A stretch of DNA of 64,000 nucleotides from Oceanobacillus kimchii X50 (lineage in GTDB: Bacteria; Bacillota; Bacilli; Bacillales; Amphibacillaceae). The translations under genes and the position numbers were made by a program. Shown here piece after piece: positions 36,381 through 44,634 of this stretch; the stretch's first letter is position 1, and every line of letters begins with the position of its first letter. Under the pieces are notes generated by a model. That model was not told the DNA's origin. It saw nothing but the letters and a program-made list of their open reading frames with translations, and made no database searches. Location: contig NZ_CM001792.1 of NCBI RefSeq assembly GCF_000340475.1, forward strand, positions 2,358,662 through 2,422,661. The letters run 5' to 3'.

Positions 36381-36710
36381 TTAATTAACAAGTGGTAATC
36401 CTAGATCATCTAAAGTTCGATATATAGGCTTTAGTGTTGGGATACCTTCTGCAACGATTTTATCATTAATAAAAATGATTGGATAAAACATATCCTCTTC
36501 TATCATTTCTTTTATAAATTCTTGATGTATGAGTTCTTTTTGTGGTTCATTAATATCGATATACGAATAATCCACCATACCAACATCATATTTTCTACCA
36601 ATTGCTGCTTGAAGCCATTCATACGTATCTTTTGATCCGGGTGCACCTACACAACTAGCACATATTTGTTTACTACCATATACGGTAATCATAATCTTCT
36701 TGCTCGTCAT
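36381..36710 (-). CDS. yuzD: YuzD-family thioredoxin-like protein (DUF1462)
   Basis: A 109-residue cytoplasmic protein. An N-terminal cys-ala-ser-cys near residues 17-20 opens a thioredoxin-like fold, and the phe-tyr-pro-ile-ile-phe-ile stretch holds the expected cis-Pro. Matches YuzD in length and neighbours. The function is unknown; a redox or Fe-S link is suggested by its place between dapF and yutI. The ATG follows GGGGGAGACG. Confidence 0.85.
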   Translation of the reverse strand: MTSKKIMITVYGSKQICASCVGAPGSKDTYEWLQAAIGRKYDVGMVDYSYIDINEPQKELIHQEFIKEMIEEDMFYPIIFINDKIVAEGIPTLKPIYRTLDDLGLPLVN

Positions 36711-36868
36711 TTCGTCTCCCCCACTTTACATGTTTACCTATATCTTTTATTTTACAAAATTGTTCTATAAAGATAAAATAAAAGTAGTTGCTAATTGAAA
36801 ATAATTTTCAAATAGATTTTTTGTATCATTCCATTTATAATAAACATATGGGAAAGGAGTAGATGAAA

Positions 36869-37093
36869 ATGCAAGAACAAGTACAAGAAGTATTGAATAA
36901 ACTCCGTCCATTTTTATTGCGCGACGGTGGCGATGTTGAACTAATTGATGTAGATGAAGACGGTGTTGTATTACTTCGTTTAATGGGAGCATGTGGTAAC
37001 TGTCCTAGTTCTACAATCACATTAAAAGCTGGTATAGAACGTGCTTTAATGGCAGAGGTTCCTGGTGTACGTGAAATTGAACAAGTATTTTAA
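36869..37093 (+). CDS. yutI: NifU-like C-terminal domain protein (YutI)
   Basis: A 74-residue Nfu-type protein. The cluster-binding motif ala-cys-gly-asn-cys-pro-ser-ser (Cys-x2-Cys) lies near residue 42, after [11 protein letters not shown]. It is likely a Fe-S carrier. Start at the second ATG (36869), nine bases from AAGGAG; the first at 36863 is too close to it. Divergent from yuzD. The short length suits the single Nfu domain. Confidence 0.92.
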   Translation: MQEQVQEVLNKLRPFLLRDGGDVELIDVDEDGVVLLRLMGACGNCPSSTITLKAGIERALMAEVPGVREIEQVF

Positions 37094-37110
37094 TTCCATT
37101 TATCATATGT

Positions 37111-37147
37111 AAAAATGATCTCTGTGAGTTATACAGAGATCATTTTT
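37111..37147. terminator. Bidirectional terminator after yutI
   Basis: A perfect 15-bp stem (AAAAATGATCTCTGT and complement) with a 7-base loop, between convergent yutI and the dehydrogenase gene. Confidence 0.92.
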
Positions 37148-37150
37148 GTG

Positions 37151-38119
37151 TTAGTTATTAACAGGTGTAATTGCTTTTTTATTAGCAGTGACTTCTACTA
37201 TATTTTTCATACACAGATGTACCATTTCTGTACGTGTCTCATTACTGGCAGAACCTATATGCGGTAGACAAACAACATTATGCATATTAACTAGTGGATG
37301 GTCTGCACGAATCGGTTCCTCATAAAAAACATCCAATCCTGCCGCTTTTATTTCGCCTTTGTTTAAAGCGTTAATCAACGCTTCTTCATTAACCACTTTG
37401 CCTCGAGATATGTTGATAAAAATTGCTGTCGACTTCATTTTTTTAAATGCAGAATGATTAAATAATTCTTCTGTTTCTTCAGTTAAAGGAACTACAGTGA
37501 CGACAAAATCCGACGTTTCGAGTAACTCTTCAAAACTAACATAGGAAGCCTGTAATTTTTCTTCAGCTTCTGGTTTCCTTGTTCGGTTATGGTATTGAAT
37601 TTTCATATTAAATCCAGTTGCTCTTTTTGCTAACGCTTCTCCAATTCTACCCATCCCTACAATTCCTAAAGTTTTATGGTGAATATCTGTACCCGCTAAT
37701 AAGAAAGGAGCCCACTGTTTCCAATTGTCTTCCTTAACATAAGCATTCGCTTCTGTAATTTTTCTTGCGGTGGCTGCTAATAATGAAAAACCTAAATCAG
37801 CTGTTGTTTCTGAAAGCACATCAGGCGTATTCGTAACTGTAATACTATGATTTTTAGCTGCCTCGATATCTATATTGTCATATCCAACAGCCATATTCGC
37901 TACTACTTTTAAATTTTTTGCTTCTGCTAATAAAGATGCATCAATACGATCCCCTAATACTGTAAATAATGCGTCTACTTCTTTTGCTTGACTTCTTAGT
38001 ATTTTTTCTGGAACAGGCTCTTCTTCCTTATCCCACATACGAATGTCTAACATTTCTTCATAATCTTTCACTAGTTCATTTGATAATTTTCTCGTAACAA
38101 ATACCTTAGGCTTGCCCAT
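37151..38119 (-). CDS. D-2-hydroxyacid dehydrogenase (glyoxylate/hydroxypyruvate reductase-like)
   Basis: A 322-residue NAD(P)-dependent enzyme. The Rossmann motif gly-ile-val-gly-met-gly-arg-ile-gly lies near residue 153, the substrate Arg in ile-ser-arg-gly near 237, Glu in glu-glu-pro-ile near 268 and catalytic His in pro-his-ile-gly-ser-ala near 285. The two-domain layout is that of YvcT/GyaR-type reductases. The exact substrate (glyoxylate, hydroxypyruvate or 2-ketogluconate) cannot be told. It precedes yutH's downstream end on the same strand with a 25-base gap, so they may share a transcript. Confidence 0.88.
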   Translation of the reverse strand: MGKPKVFVTRKLSNELVKDYEEMLDIRMWDKEEEPVPEKILRSQAKEVDALFTVLGDRIDASLLAEAKNLKVVANMAVGYDNIDIEAAKNHSITVTNTPDVLSETTADLGFSLLAATARKITEANAYVKEDNWKQWAPFLLAGTDIHHKTLGIVGMGRIGEALAKRATGFNMKIQYHNRTRKPEAEEKLQASYVSFEELLETSDFVVTVVPLTEETEELFNHSAFKKMKSTAIFINISRGKVVNEEALINALNKGEIKAAGLDVFYEEPIRADHPLVNMHNVVCLPHIGSASNETRTEMVHLCMKNIVEVTANKKAITPVNN

Positions 38120-38144
38120 TAAAACATCTCTCCATTTTATTTAT

Positions 38145-39110
38145 TTACAGCCAGTTTACCACAGGTATTTGCCAATCAGAAGTATTCACTCCTACAATTT
38201 GATAAAATTCTCGAAGCTGTTTTTCATAACTTTCTTGAATGGTTTGCATTTTAATTAGCATCGACGTATCTCTTGAAGTAAACCCTTCTTCCAGTAAATC
38301 GTATAAATGAATAGGAAATAGGAGTCTCGCATAGATAATGCGCCAACCAAAAATAGACAATGGTTGATAAGATTGATAATCATGGAGAAATCGTATCATG
38401 TTATCTTTGTTTTGATGATTAACAAAACACCATCGAATATATTCTGCTATATCTCTAGTCGGATGATCAAAAACGAAACCATCCGTCCATAATACTTGGT
38501 TTCCTTGGGGATTCCAGCGAACAAAGCAACATGTACCTTGATCTGTTTCCAGTATGCGTTGCTCTTTTTCACTTTCTTGCAAATATTGAATTGCATTTTC
38601 ACTAACACCTACAATGTAAGGTACTATATCCATTAATTCTCTATAATAGTCACCCCGTTGTTCCTTTGCTTGTTTTTGGATTTCTTCTTCAAAGAAGGTA
38701 AGTTTCTCGATCCATAACTCTTTCCATTTTCCATAACTAGATATCGTCTTAGGTTCATATTGAAAAGAAGAGCCAATTTGATGCATACTACCTAATTGAA
38801 TTCCTGGATCTTTCGTATTTCTAATACTACTCACATCTAATTCTAGAACCATCCAATTATCATCACCATAGGAAGTGAACCAATCTCCATTTGAATTGGC
38901 AATGGGATAAGCAACATTTGCAACACCATTCTCTTTGAGATGATAAGCTAATGTCGCTTGTTCCATTAATATTGTTTCCCTGTTCTTTCCTGAAATGGTA
39001 AAATAAATATATTCTCCTTTTGTATATCCTTCTCGATTATCAATGGTGCGTTTACCTTCAGATTGAATGGAATACAAACTACTTAACATTTCCGTAAGTG
39101 GCACAATCAT
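38145..39110 (-). CDS. yutH: Spore coat-associated YutH-like protein (CotS kinase-like family)
   Basis: A 321-residue protein that I place as YutH from its position between yutG and the dehydrogenase and its kinase-like fold: N-terminal ser-glu-gly-lys-arg-thr-like segment, a middle cys-phe-val-arg-trp-asn-pro-gln-gly-asn-gln (degenerate his-gly-asp-type catalytic loop), and val-phe-asp-his-pro-thr-arg-asp-ile-ala-glu. The catalytic His-x-Asp is altered, so kinase activity is doubtful. CotS/YutH proteins belong to the spore coat or its assembly. Start at ATG 39110 with GGGGGAG upstream. Confidence 0.8.
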   Translation of the reverse strand: MIVPLTEMLSSLYSIQSEGKRTIDNREGYTKGEYIYFTISGKNRETILMEQATLAYHLKENGVANVAYPIANSNGDWFTSYGDDNWMVLELDVSSIRNTKDPGIQLGSMHQIGSSFQYEPKTISSYGKWKELWIEKLTFFEEEIQKQAKEQRGDYYRELMDIVPYIVGVSENAIQYLQESEKEQRILETDQGTCCFVRWNPQGNQVLWTDGFVFDHPTRDIAEYIRWCFVNHQNKDNMIRFLHDYQSYQPLSIFGWRIIYARLLFPIHLYDLLEEGFTSRDTSMLIKMQTIQESYEKQLREFYQIVGVNTSDWQIPVVNWL

Positions 39111-39187
39111 CTCCCCCTTTACTCGTATACAATAATTATATGAATCGTTATTGGATACATTAACTATAAAAGAGAAAGGTGATAATT

Positions 39188-39706
39188 ATGGCAAATTATA
39201 CAAAGAAAAGTGAACTCGAAGTAAAAGCTAGACAATTACTGACTGAACGCGGTGTTGAACTTGATGATATTGCGGAGTTAGTATATTACTTACAATCAAA
39301 ATATCATGAAAATTTAACGTTGGAAGTATGTCGTCACAATGTTGATCGAGTTTTAACAAAGAGAGAAGTACAAAATGCGATTCTTACAGGAATTGAACTA
39401 GACATGCTGGCCGAACAAAAAAAATTAGTTGAACCGCTTCAAAAAACAATTGAAATCGATGAAGGACTTTATGGAATTGATGAAGTAATTGCTCTTTCCA
39501 TTGTGAATGTGTATGGTTCCATTGGCCTTACCAACTTTGGATATATCGATAAACAAAAACCAGGTATCCTACAAAAGCTAAATGATAAATCAAGTGGTCA
39601 AATTCACACATTCTTAGATGATATTGTTGGTGCAATTGCAGCTGCTGCATCTAGTCGATTAGCTCATAGCGATGCTGAAGATGAACATACAGAATTGGAT
39701 AATTAA
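39188..39706 (+). CDS. yutG: YutG-like phosphatidylglycerophosphatase A family protein
   Basis: A 172-residue protein of the PgpA-like family found in bacilli. Unlike proteobacterial PgpA it is not strongly hydrophobic. Motifs include asp-ile-ala-glu-leu-val-tyr-tyr-leu-gln, asn-val-asp-arg-val-leu and the conserved asp-asp-ile-val-gly-ala-ile-ala-ala-ala-ala-ser-ser-arg near the C-terminus. Start at ATG 39188, with AAAGG eight bases upstream; a GTG three codons before overlaps that site. In B. subtilis yutG stands between yutH and yutF, as here. Phosphatase activity is inferred. Confidence 0.85.
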   Translation: MANYTKKSELEVKARQLLTERGVELDDIAELVYYLQSKYHENLTLEVCRHNVDRVLTKREVQNAILTGIELDMLAEQKKLVEPLQKTIEIDEGLYGIDEVIALSIVNVYGSIGLTNFGYIDKQKPGILQKLNDKSSGQIHTFLDDIVGAIAAAASSRLAHSDAEDEHTELDN

Positions 39707-39750
39707 CCTATAATAAGCAAATGGCAAAGATTTCTTGTTATGAACTAATA

Positions 39751-39814
39751 AAGAGACTAGGATAAAAAGGTTTGTCGGATGTCTTACCGTCAGAATCTTT
39801 TACCCTAGTCTCTT
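39751..39814. terminator. Long hairpin between yutG and yutF
   Basis: AAGAGACTAGG and CCTAGTCTCTT pair, and TAAAAAG/CTTTTA extends the stem across a bulge; the loop is about 28 bases. It ends in TCTTC on the plus strand. It resembles the dispersed GAGACT-GGGAC type terminators of low-GC Firmicutes. Confidence 0.7.
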
Positions 39815-39840
39815 CTTCATTAAATATTACCCATATGTCG

Positions 39841-40620
39841 TTATATGTATGGAATCCATTCTTTTAAAGTTTTTACAGTATAAGTTGGTTGGTCATTGAA
39901 TGTTAGTAACTGTTCTTTCGTTGTTACTCCTGTTTCTACATGTAACGTATCCATATTTGCACGTATTCCAGCCTGAATATCGGTATGATAATTATCTCCT
40001 ATCATGATAACTTGTTCACTTGACATACCTATGGATTTTAAAGCTTGTTGCATAATGATTGAATCTGGTTTACCGACAAATAACGGTTCCACTTCTGTAC
40101 TTGTAGAAATAAGGGCGGTAATAGCTCCATTTCCAGGTCCCATTCCTTTCTCAGTTGGAATAGCATGGTCTCTATTAGTTGAGAGAAATGTTGCACCATT
40201 ACGAATCGCCAAGCAGGCGCCCTCCAATTTTTTATACGTAATCGAACGATCTAACCCCACAATGACATAGTCACTATTTATGTCATTCGTCAACTCTACA
40301 CCTATTTCATTTAAAGCCCGTTTTAGACCTTCTTCTCCAATGCAATAACAAGTCACTTTTCTTCCTGAATGCTTAGATTGAATATACCCTGCTATCGCTT
40401 TACTACTTGTTATAATTTGAGAAGCTGAAGCACGAATTTGCATATCTTGAAGATATTTAGCTACATCTTCCGCAGTTTTTGTAGAATTATTCGTAACAAA
40501 AACATAAGGGGTGTTTTCCTGATATAACTTTTCAATGAATTCCTTTGCTCCATCTATTTCTTCATTTCCTCGGTACATTGTACCGTCTAAATCAATTAAA
40601 TAGCCTAAATATTTCTGCAT
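39841..40620 (-). CDS. yutF: HAD-superfamily phosphatase, NagD/YutF type
   Basis: A 259-residue HAD-IIA hydrolase. Motif I asp-leu-asp-gly-thr-met-tyr-arg-gly lies near residue 10, motif II val-thr-asn-asn-ser near 42, the cap domain in the middle, and motifs III/IV lys-pro-asp-ser and met-ile-gly-asp-asn-tyr-his-thr-asp near 180 and 204. It probably dephosphorylates a small sugar or nucleotide. Start at ATG 40620 with GGAGG upstream. Upstream genes on the same strand are the SufR-like regulator and yutE. Confidence 0.92.
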   Translation of the reverse strand: MQKYLGYLIDLDGTMYRGNEEIDGAKEFIEKLYQENTPYVFVTNNSTKTAEDVAKYLQDMQIRASASQIITSSKAIAGYIQSKHSGRKVTCYCIGEEGLKRALNEIGVELTNDINSDYVIVGLDRSITYKKLEGACLAIRNGATFLSTNRDHAIPTEKGMGPGNGAITALISTSTEVEPLFVGKPDSIIMQQALKSIGMSSEQVIMIGDNYHTDIQAGIRANMDTLHVETGVTTKEQLLTFNDQPTYTVKTLKEWIPYI

Positions 40621-40647
40621 TCCATTTTCCTCCAAAATCCAACCATG

Positions 40648-41280
40648 TCAAGTATTACTAATGTTGATTTTCCATTTGCAGCATATACCACCATCTGTTA
40701 TTAAAGAATGTACAGTTATTTTCCCTTCTGAAAATAAATCGGACAACATTCGCTCTTCATGTTTACATATCGATGGATATTTAACAGCAGCCTCTTTAAA
40801 GGGACAATGATAATTAATTAATAGAGTAGAACCATCTGTACTGATAAACCTTTCAAACATATATCCTTTTTTATTTTGTTTCTCCATAAAGATATGCAAT
40901 TTCTCTTCCGTTTTTGTCTTCCCCAAATCATTCTTTAGCATTTGTTCGAATCGATCTATTTGTTTCTTTAATATTGCATTTACAGCATCTTTCCCATATA
41001 TATCTTCTATATCTTCTAACAATTGCACAGAAAGTTGTTGGTATTGATTCGGAAAGTATTCATGTCCTTTTTCAGCTAATTGGTACGTATGATACGGCCT
41101 ACCTATTTCTTGTTTATGTTGAATGATATTTACAAATTTTTGACTAACTAATCCTTTTAAGTGTTTTCTTATTGCAATTTCCGAAATAGAAAAATGTTGC
41201 ATAATTTCATCAATAGATAATTCATGATTTTTCTTTAAAAGTTCTAACAGCTGTTCTTTCACAGGTGTTTGTTTCTTCAT
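40648..41280 (-). CDS. HTH transcriptional regulator with SufR-like cysteines
   Basis: A 210-residue regulator. A winged helix covers about residues 7-75, and an effector domain follows. Cys159 and Cys172 are spaced Cys-x12-Cys in the same asn-x-his-cys-pro-phe ... ser-ile-cys-lys-his-glu context as SufR, the Fe-S sensing repressor of suf genes; Cys200 and Cys201 lie about where the fourth SufR ligand is, and the third is missing. Cluster binding is therefore likely but its ligands need testing. Start at ATG 41280 with AAAGGGG; yutE stops just before. The suf operon lies 17 kb away in the same window. Confidence 0.82.
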   Translation of the reverse strand: MKKQTPVKEQLLELLKKNHELSIDEIMQHFSISEIAIRKHLKGLVSQKFVNIIQHKQEIGRPYHTYQLAEKGHEYFPNQYQQLSVQLLEDIEDIYGKDAVNAILKKQIDRFEQMLKNDLGKTKTEEKLHIFMEKQNKKGYMFERFISTDGSTLLINYHCPFKEAAVKYPSICKHEERMLSDLFSEGKITVHSLITDGGICCKWKINISNT

Positions 41281-41285
41281 CAAAA

Positions 41286-41732
41286 TTACCCCTTTGGATT
41301 AGAAAAAGCATTAGCAACTCCTAATTCATTTTGTAAATAGGATTGAATATATTTACTGAACTGAGATATTTCTCCTAAATGAATATTCAGCAATTTGAAT
41401 ATCTGATTATGATCAACTTCTTTATAGTTATTTACAATCTCTTTTCTTATTTCAATAATCTTTTTATAAGCATGTTCATGTTCCGCTTCTAACACATTTT
41501 CATCCAATAATATATCAATAATGTCTTCATAGCTACCAGGATCACGCATAATAAATCCATCTATCATCATATTTCCGACATCTAAAATACTCTCTATAAC
41601 TATATGTATCATTCTTTCTTTTGCCATCTTATCTAAAAACGTGGTACTTGAAGAATGCTTTCTTAATTCAACTATCACTTTGTCCATGTATGTAAGAATT
41701 TCTTCAATTTTTTGTTGATCCACAAAATACAT
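41286..41732 (-). CDS. yutE: YutE-like DUF86 protein (HepT family)
   Basis: A 148-residue all-helical protein of the DUF86/HepT-like group. In HepT toxins the RNase motif is R-x4-6-H-x-Y. The matching place reads Arg96-x4-Asn101-Asn102-Tyr103, so the catalytic His is Asn. No MNT nucleotidyltransferase antitoxin gene lies beside it. It therefore is unlikely to be an active RNase toxin; in bacilli YutE is a housekeeping gene. It lies five bases upstream of the regulator gene on the same strand. The ribosome site (CTTGGAGG) is good. Confidence 0.85.
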   Translation of the reverse strand: MYFVDQQKIEEILTYMDKVIVELRKHSSSTTFLDKMAKERMIHIVIESILDVGNMMIDGFIMRDPGSYEDIIDILLDENVLEAEHEHAYKKIIEIRKEIVNNYKEVDHNQIFKLLNIHLGEISQFSKYIQSYLQNELGVANAFSNPKG

Positions 41733-41858
41733 TTATAATTACCTCCAAGATGAGTAAATTGAGTATATAAGGATATCATATCATATTCTATAGGTGGATT
41801 TGTAAAAACGTGATATATTAAAAGTAATAACAATACATCAGCGAGGAGTAACCACATT

Positions 41859-43292
41859 ATGGATGATACACAAATAATCCAAATGGATGCGACGCAGCTT
41901 TCAAAAGCTATTTTAAGTTCGGAAATTACAAGTTTGGAAGCAGTTGCTGTATTTATCAAACATATTCATGAAGTAAACCCAATTATAAATGCCGTTGTAG
42001 AAGAACGGTTTATTGAAGCTATCGAAGAGGCAAAGGAGTATGACAATTTATTAAAGAACGGACAAAAACTTGGGCCATTACACGGCGTTCCAATAAGTAT
42101 CAAGGAGTCTCTTCACGTTATGGGACTTAAAACGACTGGAGGATTAGAACATAGACAAGATTTAATCGCAATTGAGGATGCAGCTGTAGTAAAGAAATTA
42201 AAGGCAGCTGGTGCGATTATTTTAGGAAAAACCAATACTCCAGCACTGTGTTTTTGCCAAGAGACGGACAATAAATTATATGGCCGAACAAATAATCCGT
42301 GGGATATTTCTATGTCAGCAGGTGGATCAAGCGGTGGTGAAGGTGCATTATTAGCAGTCGGAGGAGCAGCGGTTGGTATTGGTTCAGATGTTGGGGGATC
42401 CATTCGTTTCCCAGCCCATTTTAACGGTGTAATTGGTTTTAAACCCGGCAAAGATCAAATATCTACTGATGGTCATTTCCCTAGTATACAACATGAACTA
42501 CAAGCACGTATGTTGACGATTGGTCCAATGGGGAAATCCGTACAAGATATGAGGTTACTATACGAAATACTAAGTAACTCCAATGTACATACACAAAAAT
42601 TAAAGGATTTTAAACTGGAAATCTTACCTGGCAATTCCGGATATCCTTTATCAAATGAAACCGTTGATTTATTAAATCAATTAGAATATTTTCTAGAAAA
42701 ATCTTTTCCAACTAAACGGATGGTTCCTCCATACTTTAAAGGCAGTGCATTAATTTGGCAAGAAATCATGTCCATTAATGGTAGTAAACTAGTAGAAGAT
42801 GAAGCATTTAACAATGATCGTTCAGGAGTATATACTTCTTTTTTTAAAGAAAAATTAACACAAAGAACATCGGTTCATCCGTATTTATCCCGGGCAATTA
42901 TTGGTGCTAAAATGTTTAAGCCATCTCGTAAAAGAGTGCAAGAAATCATAACGATCATAGAGCAGGGCGATGAAATGATAGAAACATACTTAGATAATCG
43001 GCTCCTCATATTCCCAGTGTATCATGAAACCGCATTACCTCATGGAAAAGTATTTAAAGAAATCTTTTCAATGCGTAAAACTTATCTACAATTTATGCCA
43101 TATGTTGCCTATGCGAATGTGTGGGGACTTCCATCGTTGACAATTCCTATTGGTGAATCTAACAATGGGCTTCCAATTAGCATTCAAATAATGAGTAAGT
43201 CTGGAAATGAAGATGCCATCTTTCGGTTAGCCAAATTAATTGAGAAAAAATATCGTGGATTTAAAATAGCACCAATGCCGAATTTAAAATAG
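41859..43292 (+). CDS. Amidase-signature family hydrolase
   Basis: A 477-residue Ser-cisSer-Lys amidase. The triad is Lys82 (ser-ile-lys-glu-ser), cis-Ser157 (gly-gly-ser-ser-gly-gly-glu-gly) and Ser181 (ser-asp-val-gly-gly-ser-ile-arg); the spacing 75 and 24 equals that of fatty acid amide hydrolase. It is a stand-alone amidase rather than GatA, as gatC and gatB are absent and it carries the FAAH-like phe-cys-gln-glu-thr stretch. Substrate unknown. GCGAGGAG precedes the ATG. Divergent from yutE. Confidence 0.9.
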   Translation: MDDTQIIQMDATQLSKAILSSEITSLEAVAVFIKHIHEVNPIINAVVEERFIEAIEEAKEYDNLLKNGQKLGPLHGVPISIKESLHVMGLKTTGGLEHRQDLIAIEDAAVVKKLKAAGAIILGKTNTPALCFCQETDNKLYGRTNNPWDISMSAGGSSGGEGALLAVGGAAVGIGSDVGGSIRFPAHFNGVIGFKPGKDQISTDGHFPSIQHELQARMLTIGPMGKSVQDMRLLYEILSNSNVHTQKLKDFKLEILPGNSGYPLSNETVDLLNQLEYFLEKSFPTKRMVPPYFKGSALIWQEIMSINGSKLVEDEAFNNDRSGVYTSFFKEKLTQRTSVHPYLSRAIIGAKMFKPSRKRVQEIITIIEQGDEMIETYLDNRLLIFPVYHETALPHGKVFKEIFSMRKTYLQFMPYVAYANVWGLPSLTIPIGESNNGLPISIQIMSKSGNEDAIFRLAKLIEKKYRGFKIAPMPNLK

Positions 43293-43307
43293 TGTAGTCT
43301 TCCTTCA

Positions 43308-43340
43308 TATTTTTCAAGGGTATGCGCATACTGAAAAATA
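43308..43340 (+). terminator. Hairpin after the amidase gene, close to the next ribosome site
   Basis: TATTTTTCA pairs with TGAAAAATA, and GTATGC pairs with GCATAC inside. No T-run follows; instead the ribosome site AGGGGGAG begins three bases later. It may be a weak terminator or a leader structure for the 43357 gene. Confidence 0.5.
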
Positions 43341-43356
43341 TAGGGGGAGTGTTTTA

Positions 43357-43608
43357 ATGAAAAAACAAAAATATGAAGAAATTTCTAATGTTAAAAAGCA
43401 AAAAGAGCGTCTTATACCAGAAGAATTTCCTGAGGGGGCTTACGGTTCAGATATAAATCAAAATGAACCTGTTCAAGGAAAATCAGAACCGTGGCAAGAA
43501 GGTCAATATCGTGATAGTGCATTTGTCTATCCAGATCGAGAGAACCATGAAAAAACAGAGCGTCGAGTTCCTGGTTCACATCCATTAGAAGATGAATCTG
43601 AAGAATAA
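43357..43608 (+). CDS. Small hydrophilic protein of unknown function
   Basis: An 83-residue protein rich in Glu, Lys, Gln and Pro, with no Cys, no Trp cluster and no membrane segment; probably largely disordered. Not recognised. AGGGGGAGTG precedes the ATG by eight bases, and a strong terminator follows the stop, which makes it a credible gene. A small spore or stress protein would fit the composition, but this is a guess. Confidence 0.7.
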   Translation: MKKQKYEEISNVKKQKERLIPEEFPEGAYGSDINQNEPVQGKSEPWQEGQYRDSAFVYPDRENHEKTERRVPGSHPLEDESEE

Positions 43609-43613
43609 AGCGT

Positions 43614-43637
43614 GGGGACATTGTTTTGTCCCCTTTT
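43614..43637. terminator. Terminator after the 43357 gene
   Basis: GGGGACA and TGTCCCC form a 7-bp GC-rich stem with a 6-base loop, then TTTTTATTTT. The convergent yutD gene ends at its edge. Confidence 0.9.
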
Positions 43638-43912
43638 TATTTTGGTAATTTTTTCAATACAAAATAAGAACAGCCAAAATTACAGTACTCAAGTAAATAA
43701 TCGTCTAGCGCCGTAATTTTTGAATCAATCGGGGCTTTTGAATTCCTTTCACCATAAAATCCTTTTAAACGGAGCTGGTCATATCCCCAATCACCAACGA
43801 TATAATCGTACTTTGCTAATATATCGGAATACCGTTCTTTAATTGTATCTTCTTGAAAACCATCTTTAATATTTTCGATCATTTCATATTTCTTCCCATT
43901 CAATTCAATCAT
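43637..43912 (-). CDS. yutD: YutD-family protein (DUF1027)
   Basis: A 91-residue cytoplasmic protein that I assign to YutD by the motifs arg-tyr-ser-asp-ile-leu-ala-lys-tyr-asp-tyr-ile-val-gly-asp-trp-gly, leu-arg-leu-lys-gly-phe-tyr and the C-terminal leu-glu-tyr-cys-asn-phe-gly-cys-ser-tyr-phe-val-leu. Two cysteines near residue 78 are conserved in the family as I recall. Function unknown. AAAGGAGTGG precedes the ATG. Confidence 0.85.
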   Translation of the reverse strand: MIELNGKKYEMIENIKDGFQEDTIKERYSDILAKYDYIVGDWGYDQLRLKGFYGERNSKAPIDSKITALDDYLLEYCNFGCSYFVLKKLPK

Positions 43913-44044
43913 GAATGATCCACTCCTTTATGTGCTTTTAGTTTATCATAGTCGATATCACAAAAACCAGAAAAAATTACCTGCATGATTTCTAGGATTT
44001 TTATAAAAACTACAAATACTAAAAGTATGGGAGGATATAATGAA

Positions 44045-44599
44045 ATGATGAAGATGAAATTGTTAATACCATTATTTTTAATCACTGGCTTATGTTTAGT
44101 AGGATGTGGTACAGATGATGCTGCGGATGATACCTCACCTCAACTAGACCCAAATAGAAATCAAACAGAACCAGCTGAAACTAATAATAAGTTAGGTTTT
44201 GTTCGCTATACAAAAGATGAATTTGCTAATGATGAATCACATGAACATCGTGCAATCACTATTGACCGTCGGGAAATGGCTGATATGATTTCACGAATTT
44301 TATTACAAAATAATCAATATGAAGAAGTTGCTACATTAGTTACTGATGAAGAAGTTCTAATTGCATTCGAACAGTCAGAAAATATCGCAATAGACGAAGC
44401 TATGATAAATGCAAGGAAAACGGCAGAATCCGTGTTACCTCGTTATTATGATATTTATACATCTGGTGATAAGTCGTTGATTCAAGATATACAAACCCTT
44501 CATTACTCACTGGCGAACGATCCAAATTTCGATTATGATCAAACGGTACAAACTATTATAGAAGAAATGAAACAAGATGGAACGCCAGATGACGAATAA
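44045..44599 (+). CDS. yutC: Sporulation-type lipoprotein (YutC, YhcN/YlaJ-like)
   Basis: A 184-residue lipoprotein. A signal peptide with lipobox leu-cys-leu-val-gly-cys ends near residue 19, then a low-complexity acidic linker. The C-terminal part has the YhcN/YlaJ-like pattern: met-ile-ser-arg-ile-leu-leu ... val-ala-thr-leu-val-thr-asp-glu-glu-val-leu-ile-ala-phe. Such proteins are membrane-bound in forespores. Start at ATG 44045, ten bases after GGGAGG. It lies 35 bases before lytH, so both are likely in one operon. Confidence 0.82.
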   Translation: MMKMKLLIPLFLITGLCLVGCGTDDAADDTSPQLDPNRNQTEPAETNNKLGFVRYTKDEFANDESHEHRAITIDRREMADMISRILLQNNQYEEVATLVTDEEVLIAFEQSENIAIDEAMINARKTAESVLPRYYDIYTSGDKSLIQDIQTLHYSLANDPNFDYDQTVQTIIEEMKQDGTPDDE

Positions 44600-44634
44600 G
44601 CAATAGCATTTTAATTAAAAAAGGAGGTGACAAC

